This document shows positions 1 to 7,053 of a DNA stretch of 64,000 bases, piece by piece. Source of the stretch: GCA-2746235 sp049609225 (GTDB lineage: Bacteria; Planctomycetota; UBA1135); contig JBMYYH010000001.1 of the NCBI GenBank assembly GCA_049609225.1, forward strand, positions 62,001-126,000. The letters are read 5' to 3'. The first letter of the stretch is position 1. The number at the start of each line of letters is the position of its first letter. A program made the position numbers and the translations under genes. Below the pieces are notes generated by a model. That model was not told where the DNA came from and did no database searches. It saw nothing but the letters and a program-made list of their open reading frames with translations.

Positions 1-228
1 GGGGCCCTCGCCATAGCTGTCGAATCCCAGGGTCTGGGTGAGCGGCAGGTCCCCCGGGCTCAGCGGGACGGCCACCCCACGCCACAGCCCATCGAGGTCG
101 GTGTTTTCGAAGACCTGGCTGGTCTCACCGGCTGGGGTTGCATCCACAAGAGCATCCCCGAGGCCTCCCCCGCAACTTGGGGCAGCCAGGATCATGGGCA
201 CGGCTAGAATGAGAGCGGAATAACGCAC
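1..228 (-). CDS. Putative lipoprotein, N-terminal part (cut by window edge)
   Basis: An open frame runs without stops from a GTG at 228 to the left edge, giving 76 residues. It starts with a basic residue, a hydrophobic stretch and a lipobox-like cysteine (LAAPSC, about residue 19) followed by a glycine-rich linker, which is typical of a secreted lipoprotein. The mature part (TDLDGLWRG) is not recognised. It is divergent from rpsD. The rest lies outside the window, so no function is proposed. The GTG start was chosen because it puts the signal peptide at the N-terminus. Confidence 0.6.
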   Translation of the reverse strand, partial: MRYSALILAVPMILAAPSCGGGLGDALVDATPAGETSQVFENTDLDGLWRGVAVPLSPGDLPLTQTLGFDSYGEGP

Positions 229-281
229 AACCCACTATAGGGCATGGTTTGCGCTCGGCCGGTGGTTTCGGTGGTCTTCTC

Positions 282-310
282 TTGACGAAATCCACCCTTC
301 CACCTACTCT
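282..310 (+). promoter_or_regulatory. Sigma-70-type promoter for rpsD
   Basis: TTGACG (282-287) and TACTCT (305-310) are separated by exactly 17 bases and lie about 55 bases upstream of the rpsD start. The -35 box differs from consensus at one position and the -10 box at two. This fits a housekeeping promoter; no start-site data are available. Confidence 0.5.
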
Positions 311-363
311 ATTCGGCCCATTTCGCCCCACGACACCGTGTTCCTGGGCGACATCAAGATTCC

Positions 364-969
364 ATGGCTACCTACACCGGTCCCAAAGTCCGCCTCTCCC
401 GCCAGCTCGGCGTGGCGATCTCGGACAACCCGAAGCATCTCAACTCCCGGCGTCTCGATACGCCCCCGGGAGGCACCTCCAAGCGCATGCGTCGCCTTAG
501 CGACTATGGTGTGCGTCTGCGCGAGAAGCAGAAGCTTCGTTACTACTACAACGTGCAGGAGAAGCAGCTCCGCCGTTACGTCCAAGAAGCCGCACGCCGT
601 AAGGGCAACACCGGTGAGAACCTGCTCGAGATCCTCGAGCGTCGCTTGGACAACGTTGTGCGTCGCATGAACTTTGGTCGCAGCATCTGGCAGAGCCGCC
701 AGGTCGTGAACCACGGTCACGTGCTCGTCAACGGCCGCAAGGTCGACATCCCTTCCTACCAGGTGCGTCCAGGCGATGTCATCACCGTGAAGGAGAAGTC
801 GAAGGAAGGCATCGAGCGTAATGTCGAGCTGATGGGTGGCGAGTCCAGCTATGAGTGGATGGCCCTTGACCGCGGCAGCCTGACCATTACGATCACTGAT
901 AAGCCCAAGGGTGCCCAGCACCCCTTCGATCTGCACATGGGCATGATCGTCGAGTTCTACTCCAACTAG
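364..969 (+). CDS. rpsD: 30S ribosomal protein S4
   Basis: This 201-residue protein has the layout of ribosomal protein S4, the 16S rRNA-binding primary assembly protein of the small subunit. The N-terminal domain (about 1-95) contains RRLSDYG and LREKQKLR. An S4 RNA-binding domain follows (about 95-160, with RRLDNVVRRMNFG and VNHGHVLVNGRKVDIPSYQVRPGD). It lacks the N-terminal zinc cysteines, so it is the zinc-independent form. Length is normal. It is a single-gene unit with its own promoter and a strong terminator, away from the rpsM-rpsK-rpoA cluster where rpsD often sits. No Shine-Dalgarno sequence is obvious before the ATG. Confidence 0.98.
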   Translation: MATYTGPKVRLSRQLGVAISDNPKHLNSRRLDTPPGGTSKRMRRLSDYGVRLREKQKLRYYYNVQEKQLRRYVQEAARRKGNTGENLLEILERRLDNVVRRMNFGRSIWQSRQVVNHGHVLVNGRKVDIPSYQVRPGDVITVKEKSKEGIERNVELMGGESSYEWMALDRGSLTITITDKPKGAQHPFDLHMGMIVEFYSN

Positions 970-1038
970 AGTTCACCCAAACGGCGGCGGTTGGCGAGAG
1001 ACTGTCCGTCCGCGGCGCACCGCGCCTCTTTCCCCTGA

Positions 1039-1067
1039 ACGCAGCTGCTCCGGCAGCTGCGTTTTTT
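1039..1067 (+). terminator. Rho-independent terminator of rpsD
   Basis: A perfect 10-bp stem (1039-1048 with 1053-1062) closes a TCCG tetraloop and runs into a T tract. It lies 70 bases after the rpsD stop and before the convergent gene at 1082. Confidence 0.92.
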
Positions 1068-1081
1068 ATTGGATTCGCACG

Positions 1082-2134
1082 CTATTGGATGACGAAACTG
1101 GCCACGTTGGAGAAGTTGCGATATTGCACCGCCTGCAGCCACATGGTCGCTCCGGTCATCTGGGGTACATTGGCGACAACACTCTCTCCACCCGTAAGGT
1201 CACTCAGAAAGGGACCCGCAAAGACATAGGGAGATTGCAGCTGCATAAGGATGCCCAGTGCAGGAATGTAGGTGAATCCCGTTCCCTGGAGGGAAGCCGC
1301 AATCCAGGTATCGGCCTCGGCTCTTCCCCGAGTCATCTCAATGGTGACGGTTTGGCCCCCCACCGGCTGGGCAGGAGAAATTGAGATTTGTGGCTGGGCA
1401 GGAAGAATGGCTGTATCGCCGAGGGAATCAAACCGTGCAAGAGGATAGTGAACCGGGCCAACCTGACTGACCCGGCTATAGGCATAGGGTTTGGGATTCT
1501 GAGAGTTGAAGTCCACCCCGTAGAGTCCGCCCAATGGATGAAAACTGATGCCACGGAGGCTCTGATAGCTTTCGATATGCCAGACCTGGGTGCCGTCGAC
1601 AGCGACGCGATAGTAGTGGGAATCCCAGAAACCACCGGCAACATCTTGAGTGGCATAGAGCTCCCCATCCACCGGATTGAAAGCCAAGCCAGACCACCCG
1701 CTATTCCTACCAAGCGTGGTGAGCCAGGTAAGGGAAGCATCGGCTTTGTTGATGAGATACCAAGAGCCGCCGTAGATATTGCCGCCATACATTTGCCCCG
1801 TGACCGGATGGCACGCAACCATGGAGATGTCGTCGGCAAAGTCTCCGATTTCCTGGGTTTGCCAGGTCACCGGGTCGATCCGGGTCAGGGTGAAGCGGGT
1901 CCAAAAATTACGCACATGCACCGCATAGATTTGGTCCGTCGATGGGTCGTAAGTGAGACAGGATGGAAAGGCGCTTGCCCCGTAGATATCGAGCAGCGGC
2001 TGACTGCGCCCGGCGCTACCAATGGCATGAATCTCTCCGCCAACATTGGCGAGAATCGGGTCATGCCCTTGACTCAGTTGAGCCCCCCAACAGGGTGAGG
2101 TGGCTAAAAATAGGATGGCTAAGAAACGAATCAT
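1082..2134 (-). CDS. Secreted beta-propeller-like protein
   Basis: A 350-residue protein with a clear signal peptide (MIRFLAILFLATSPCWGAQ). Residues about 25-240 hold repeated strand-rich blocks (LTYDPSTDQIYAV, CHPVTGQMYGG, FNPVDGELYAT, FHPLGGLYGV) spaced like propeller blades. These resemble NHL/PQQ-type or DUF4394-like repeats, so a beta-propeller is likely. The last 100 residues form a separate beta-sandwich-like tail similar in pattern to the tail of the frameshifted protein at 3141-4849. No catalytic motif is visible. Convergent with rpsD. Function is unknown; a cell-surface or extracellular role is inferred from the signal peptide. Confidence 0.8.
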   Translation of the reverse strand: MIRFLAILFLATSPCWGAQLSQGHDPILANVGGEIHAIGSAGRSQPLLDIYGASAFPSCLTYDPSTDQIYAVHVRNFWTRFTLTRIDPVTWQTQEIGDFADDISMVACHPVTGQMYGGNIYGGSWYLINKADASLTWLTTLGRNSGWSGLAFNPVDGELYATQDVAGGFWDSHYYRVAVDGTQVWHIESYQSLRGISFHPLGGLYGVDFNSQNPKPYAYSRVSQVGPVHYPLARFDSLGDTAILPAQPQISISPAQPVGGQTVTIEMTRGRAEADTWIAASLQGTGFTYIPALGILMQLQSPYVFAGPFLSDLTGGESVVANVPQMTGATMWLQAVQYRNFSNVASFVIQ

Positions 2135-2168
2135 AAACTTAGACCCATCCTAGCAGAGAAACGTCTTC

Positions 2169-2378
2169 TCAGTCTTGCTCCTCAACCACGCAACCAAGCG
2201 CATCGAGGTGGACGGCTTCCGGCGCCGTCTCTTCAGCTCCTGGACCTGACTCAGAGGCTGTCATGCCTTCCACTACGGCTGCCTCGCTCGGGTCGGAATC
2301 CTCCGCATGGGATTCTCCACAGCCGGCGATGCCGAGAGAAACTGCCGCGAGCCAGACAAAATGCAGGTGCCGCATCAT
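2169..2378 (-). CDS. Small acidic lipoprotein
   Basis: About 69 residues: MMRHLHFVWLAAVSLG then the lipobox IAGC, followed by an acidic Ser/Glu-rich tail ending in VVEEQD. The ATG at 2378 overlaps the TGA of the upstream gene in an ATGA junction, which suggests translational coupling and decides the start over a TTG two codons earlier. No family is recognised. The protein is predicted to be lipid-anchored in the envelope. Confidence 0.65.
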   Translation of the reverse strand: MMRHLHFVWLAAVSLGIAGCGESHAEDSDPSEAAVVEGMTASESGPGAEETAPEAVHLDALGCVVEEQD

Positions 2379-2671
2379 CGCCAACGATCATCGAGCGGAT
2401 TGTCCGGCGCGGAGCCGTCGTCGCTGTCTGTGGTCTTTTCGGCGGCCTTCTTGAACAGGTCATCTAATTCCTTCTTGCGCCCTTTCTCGGCGTTCAGGGC
2501 CGCACCAAAGGCATCCGCCTGTCGATCCTCGCGTGCGGAAATGCGCGCTTGGATCTCCCCCAGATCGTTGGCCTTCTCCTCTCCGTGGGCCAGAATCGCA
2601 CCGGTCTCACGGTCGATCCGAAGTCGGCTCCCGCAGTCGGGGCAGTGGATTTCCAAGTCTTTCTTGCGCAT
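2375..2671 (-). CDS. Small protein with CPDCG motif and charged helix
   Basis: A 98-residue soluble protein. The N-terminus (IHCPDCGSRLRIDRETGAIL) looks like half of a zinc ribbon, with only one CxxC. It is followed by a charged, probably helical region (about 45-85) and a disordered acidic end. A second CxxC is missing, so zinc binding would need dimerisation. It overlaps the next gene, a small lipoprotein, by four bases. I do not recognise a named family. Confidence 0.6.
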   Translation of the reverse strand: MRKKDLEIHCPDCGSRLRIDRETGAILAHGEEKANDLGEIQARISAREDRQADAFGAALNAEKGRKKELDDLFKKAAEKTTDSDDGSAPDNPLDDRWR

Positions 2672-3140
2672 CGATTCCTCCTGAAATGGGGCTTCGCGCC
2701 CACTTTACCCCTCTTTTTGGGGGAGCCTGAAGAGAATATCCACAGAATCCTGAAAATCCTGGAACTCAACTGGCCCTGAGCCCATCCCATGAATGAAGCA
2801 AGTAGGTGTTGCCGTCATCGATTCATCCAGGGGGCTGGCGGCAGGATCAACTTGCTTCTTTTTTTGCCGCTGAAGGCACGAACCTCCCCTCGGTGGTGAA
2901 CCCGGACCGCAGCTGAAACATCCCCGCCCCCTGGGCTCCTTTCCCATCTGGGGTTTGTTTCGCGCGATTTGGTCCGAGTCATTCTGATGCGGCCTAGCAA
3001 TTTTCTTTGCTAGGCATCCCAGAACTCCTGTATCGTTGAGAAATGCCCCAAATGGGCGTTGGAATGCTCCGGGGATTCAAAACCCTGATTGCGTTATTCC
3101 CGTTTTGACAAGGTCCTCTCCTTGCCTTGCAAATAGACCT
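2672..3140. other. Gene-free stretch of 469 bases
   Basis: No convincing coding frame is present. It holds a nested hairpin region ending in seven Ts (2795-2865) and a perfect 9-bp inverted repeat (2992-3000 with 3007-3015, loop TTTTCT). It lies between two divergent genes, so promoters for both are expected here, but I cannot pick them out confidently. Confidence 0.6.
2795..2865 (+). ncRNA. Candidate structured RNA or terminator
   Basis: An outer 9-bp stem (2795-2803 with 2850-2858) encloses a 5-bp TGCCG/CGGCA stem and a CCAG-GGGG-CTGG hairpin, and seven Ts follow immediately (2859-2865). This looks like the 3' end of a plus-strand transcript, yet no plus-strand gene lies upstream until rpsD, which has its own terminator. 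It may be a small RNA or the leader of the downstream FG-GAP gene. No known RNA family is recognised. Confidence 0.3.
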
Positions 3141-4849
3141 ATGGCACTTTCTCTTCCCTTTTGCACTGCGATTGCCGCGGCATTGACGGCCAGCTCTGCG
3201 CTTGGCTCGCCCTTGCAACTCAACTTGGAGATTGAAGAAATCTACACCCCAAAGGCGGAGGCCGAAATCTCCTCCTTTTCGGGTTGGAGTGTGATTAATC
3301 CTCTGGGGGACATCCTCGGCAATGGCAGGCCAACGGTTCTAATTGGCGGAGAGGACATAGAGAATTGGAGCACGTATGACTTGATCCAGTTCACATCCGG
3401 ACCGGGAACTAGAGGCCTTGAGTTTCGGATACCTCAATTCGTTACCTATCAAGCCCTTGGGCTCTGGTGGGAACCATCCCTAACTTTGCTAAAGACTCCC
3501 TCTGGGTTTCAGGCGGTCATTAACCGATTCCCATACGCTTTGGAGTTCCTGGATTTCCCGAATGGCACGTCTAGATCCGTGTTGAATCCGCTGCCCCCCA
3601 ATCCAGGAGACGCTCCCCAACTTGGGTGGGAGGGCATTTGGAATGCAGGTGACCTCAATCAAGATGGCTTTGATGACTTGTTTTTCCAAGCACATTCTTC
3701 CGGCCTATTTGATGGGTACACGGGAATGATTGACGGGTCTTCCATGCAGGTGGTTTGGAGGAATTATTCGCACTGGGACAGCCAAGTTCGGCCTGTCACA
3801 CCGGACCCAACCTCTGGTTTTTCCGATTTCAATGGAGATGGGGTAAGAGACTTTGTCTCCGGTTGGCTTCAAGTACTCCCTCCATTTACACATGGGACCA
3901 AACACTTAATCGCACATTCGGGCAGTGATGGATCGATTATCTGGGAAAGCAACGTTGGGACTGGATCTCGATTTGGTGTTTCAGGGCGAGACCTTAACAC
4001 CGACGGAATTCCAGATATTGTTACCGTTGGACTCCCAACAGAAATTTTTGCTGTGAGTGGCGCCGATGGACTACCCATTTGGTCCTTACATATTTCCTCA
4101 GTAGCTCCACTCATCCCCGCAACCGGAACGAACCCGTTCTTCAACATTACCGTTTTCTTCGAGGACAGCACCAATCCGATTTCCTCCGACACCGTTTCCG
4201 TTGTCGTCAGCCTGCAGACCGGTGCCACCCCAGGGGATGAACATTTCGTCGCCACGTTAAGGGAAACGATGGGTTGCCTCTTTCCGTAACGCCATTCCCG
4301 CAGTCGCTTTCCCCATGGCTGCCTGACCCTGTTGAGCCGAATAACAATCAGCCATTTTTGGTTGGGGATTGGGATCGAGACGGTCTTACCGAAATTGCTA
4401 CCTACTTCGATACACCGAGCTTCGATCCCAACGGCTTCTGGCCAGCTGGCTCGGCCTTTACGCTTGCCGTGCTGGGAAGACCCACGATTGAGGTGCCGGG
4501 GAGTCACTCCATAGGGCAAACTAACCAGATCTCTTTTGAGATCCCTTCGGCTGCCGGCATGGTCGCTCAACTTGTAATCTCATCTGGGTTTGATTCCTCA
4601 GGCGGCGTGACGATTGATCATTGGCCTACGAACCTTAGCAATGATGCTTTTTTGACTTGGAGCCGCAATCAGCCACTCCTAACTTCTCTCGATGTGGACG
4701 GGAAAGGTTCCATCGACTTCACTATCCCCAATAACCCCAGCTTTATCGGAACCGAAGTTTTTCTCCGGGGGATCGTTTGGGAACCAGCATTCCCTTTCAC
4801 TAAGGTCTGGACGATGTCCACCTTAGGCAAGACTATCGTTACCAACTAG
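3141..4849 (+). pseudogene. Secreted FG-GAP/VCBS-repeat protein, frameshifted
   Basis: Two overlapping frames make one protein of about 569 residues. The first part (from ATG 3141) has a signal peptide (MALSLPFCTAIAAALTASSALG) and integrin-like calcium loops (DLNQDGFDD, DFNGDGVRD, DLNTDGIPD). The frame breaks near 4258-4268. Reading continues in another frame as NDGLPLSV, with a further loop (DWDRDGLTE) and a beta-rich tail. One missing base around AGGGAAACG explains the break: NDGLPL then mirrors ADGLPI one repeat earlier. It could be a real recent mutation or a sequencing error. A longer N-terminus from TTG 3036 is possible but would bury the signal peptide. Confidence 0.75.
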
Positions 4850-4868
4850 ACGCAGCGAAATCTGCCCG

Positions 4869-5153
4869 TCAGCAAGCACAAGGCACAGCCTTGCAGTACG
4901 GGCATCCATCGCCGTACTTCTTCTTCGCCGCATCTTCGAGATCGATGCCGCGGATTGAAGCCAAAGTGCTGAGCCAGGCGAGGACATCGGCGAACTCCTC
5001 TTCGAGGTTGGCGCGGTCATTGTTCCTGCGAATTGCGCGGGTGAGTTCCCCCACCTCTTCGGCGAACCACATGTAGGTGGCATCGATGCCACGGGCCTTA
5101 TCCTTCTCGAAGTAGATCTCTTCGATCCGTTTTTGAAACTCGCGTAGTTGCAT
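4869..5153 (-). CDS. MazG-like nucleotide pyrophosphohydrolase
   Basis: This 94-residue protein matches the all-alpha NTP pyrophosphatase (MazG) fold. The metal-binding acidic motifs are EEVGEL (about 31-36) and EEEFADVLAWL (about 51-61), spaced as in single-domain MazG proteins. Such enzymes hydrolyse (d)NTPs to monophosphates. A short C-terminal tail with four cysteines (CPYCKAVPCAC) could bind a metal and is an unusual addition. It lies just downstream of the phosphatase-like gene on the same strand, three bases apart, so it is probably the last gene of a helicase-pgpA-phosphatase-mazG unit. Confidence 0.85.
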   Translation of the reverse strand: MQLREFQKRIEEIYFEKDKARGIDATYMWFAEEVGELTRAIRRNNDRANLEEEFADVLAWLSTLASIRGIDLEDAAKKKYGDGCPYCKAVPCAC

Positions 5154-5155
5154 CT

Positions 5156-6550
5156 CTAGCCGTGACGGATGACGGTGAAAGCCAAGTCGCTTTCAGGTTC
5201 GCCTTGCAGGAAGGCGCGCAGCTTTTCTTCCAGAGTGTCGATGCCATGCTCCACCGCCATCTTGGCTAACTGATAAACCCCGGCTTCCCCGAGTTGCTTG
5301 CCAGAAGGCGAAGTGCATTCGAAGGCCAGTGGGCTGAACATGACCAGGGCATCGCCCTTCTTCAGTTCGAGATGCAGCGTCTCGATGGAGTTCCGGAAGA
5401 TGGGGCCTTGGTCAAAGCCAAGTGCGATGCCGTTCGGCTGCAACTTACGCAGCTGACCTTCCTTGGCATCCCAACGAACCGCCGGGGCTTGGTGGCCGGC
5501 GGAAACCACTTCGACCTGAGCGGTTTCGGTATCGACGCGGGCAGCCATCACCGAACAGTAGAGGCCGCGGGCCAAATCTCGGTTCAGACTGGTGTTGGCG
5601 GCATCAAAAGCGACGGCAGGTTCCGCGCCACCGAGCAGGCTACTGCGCAGATAAGCACGGGTCATCGCCATCAGCAAAGCGCCGGGCATACCGTGGGTGG
5701 CGGGCGCACCGACCAAAGCGGTGAGGTGGCCGAGGCCGTCGTCCATGGCATCGACGAAATCGCCGGTACCGGCACCACCGGATTCAATCAGGCAGTTCTC
5801 GATCGACCAACCTGCAGGCGGCGACAACTCCATCGGCTGCAGATGCCTGCGTAGTTCGCGCAGGTTTTCGGCTTCGGCTTCAGAAGCCGCGAGGGCTTCT
5901 TGATTGTCTTGACTCTCGATGAGGTCATCGACCATGCGCTCCATCGCCACAGCAAGATGCGCCACTTCGCCGACGGCATCTTCACCGCGAATCTGGCGAT
6001 CGAGGTGACCGCGGCTGATCGCGAGCACGTCTTCGACCATCTCATTGAGTGGCGCGGCCAGTCGCCGTGCGGTGAGGGCACCCATCATCACGGTTGCCGC
6101 AACCAGTGCGCCGCAGACCAAGACCACTAAGGCCAAAACTCGCATAGCCGTATCGCCACCGAGGTCACTGGGCGCATACATGGTGACGGATTCCGATACC
6201 GCACCACCTCCACTTGGCGTGTTGGCGAGGAACACCGTGCTGGTCTCTTCGCCGCGGGTGGAAGTGACTGGGCCGACACCGACCTGCACTGGAATGCCGG
6301 TGGTGGTGTCGTGTGCCGTCATCTCCATGGCACCGCGACGGGCACCATCGGCTTCAAGACGAATGGTCTTGGCGACCAATTCGGTTTGCGCTTCCTGCAC
6401 CAGGTCGGTGCCCATGTCCTGAATGCCTTGCAGCAGCACAAAGGCTGCAATCGATGCGAACACGCTCGCCAGCAGACCCAAGCCGAGGGTGAATCGGGTG
6501 GCGATGCCCATGCCGGGCGGGCGACGACGTTGGTAAGCCGAGTCGGTCAA
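5156..6550 (-). CDS. Membrane HAMP plus SpoIIE/PP2C-like protein, degenerate active site
   Basis: A 464-residue membrane protein with a TM segment at about 19-41, a periplasmic region, a second TM at about 135-160, a HAMP linker (160-215), a short helix and a SpoIIE/RsbU-type PP2C domain (about 245-464). RsbU-type enzymes dephosphorylate anti-sigma antagonists. The fold landmarks are present (GDFVD 263-268, SAGH 350-353, ELKKGD 395-400). However, the usual metal aspartates of DVSGHG (here GAPATHG) and YTDG (here FSPLAF) are missing. Catalysis is therefore doubtful and a sensing or pseudo-phosphatase role is likely. The start overlaps pgpA by four bases. Confidence 0.8.
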   Translation of the reverse strand: MTDSAYQRRRPPGMGIATRFTLGLGLLASVFASIAAFVLLQGIQDMGTDLVQEAQTELVAKTIRLEADGARRGAMEMTAHDTTTGIPVQVGVGPVTSTRGEETSTVFLANTPSGGGAVSESVTMYAPSDLGGDTAMRVLALVVLVCGALVAATVMMGALTARRLAAPLNEMVEDVLAISRGHLDRQIRGEDAVGEVAHLAVAMERMVDDLIESQDNQEALAASEAEAENLRELRRHLQPMELSPPAGWSIENCLIESGGAGTGDFVDAMDDGLGHLTALVGAPATHGMPGALLMAMTRAYLRSSLLGGAEPAVAFDAANTSLNRDLARGLYCSVMAARVDTETAQVEVVSAGHQAPAVRWDAKEGQLRKLQPNGIALGFDQGPIFRNSIETLHLELKKGDALVMFSPLAFECTSPSGKQLGEAGVYQLAKMAVEHGIDTLEEKLRAFLQGEPESDLAFTVIRHG

Positions 6551-7053
6551 GTAACTAACAAGTCAGGGAAGAGACCACGTAGTGCGACCATGACCACGAG
6601 CGCATAGGCACCGGCGACCAGGTCATCTACCACGATACCCCAACCGCCGGGAAGTTTCTCCAGCCTTCGGGCGGGTGGCGGCTTGACGATGTCGAACAGG
6701 CGGAACAGGAAAAAGGCGAGAATGAGGTGGTTCCAGCCCGGGAAACCGACCCAAGCCACGGCCACGAGATAGCCGACAACCTCATCCAGGACGAATTCGC
6801 CCGGATCCTTCCGGCCATAACGACGCTCCGCCCATTTCCCGGCCAGTGCGCCGAGGAAACTCATGACCACCGTAAGGCCGAGCACCAGGGGCAGGAAGGC
6901 AGTAGGCCAAGTCCAGCCGACCAGCGCGGCAATCGCGACGCCACCCAGCGTGCCGAAGGTGCCAGAAGCGACGGGCGCATAGCCGAGCCCAAACCAGGTC
7001 ACGTACATCTCGACGCAACGGTCCTTCCAGCTCGTCATTTGATGGCTGCTCAT
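6547..7053 (-). CDS. pgpA: Phosphatidylglycerophosphatase A
   Basis: A 168-residue integral membrane protein of the PgpA family, which removes phosphate from phosphatidylglycerol phosphate to make phosphatidylglycerol. Family landmarks are visible: APVASGTFGTLGG near the N-terminus, KDPGEFVLDEVVGYLVA in the middle (acidic active-site cluster) and FRLFDIVKPPPARRLEKLPGGWGIVVDDLVAG at the end. Three or four hydrophobic segments are present. It overlaps the upstream helicase gene and the downstream phosphatase-like gene by four bases each, indicating one transcript. Confidence 0.95.
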   Translation of the reverse strand: MSSHQMTSWKDRCVEMYVTWFGLGYAPVASGTFGTLGGVAIAALVGWTWPTAFLPLVLGLTVVMSFLGALAGKWAERRYGRKDPGEFVLDEVVGYLVAVAWVGFPGWNHLILAFFLFRLFDIVKPPPARRLEKLPGGWGIVVDDLVAGAYALVVMVALRGLFPDLLVT

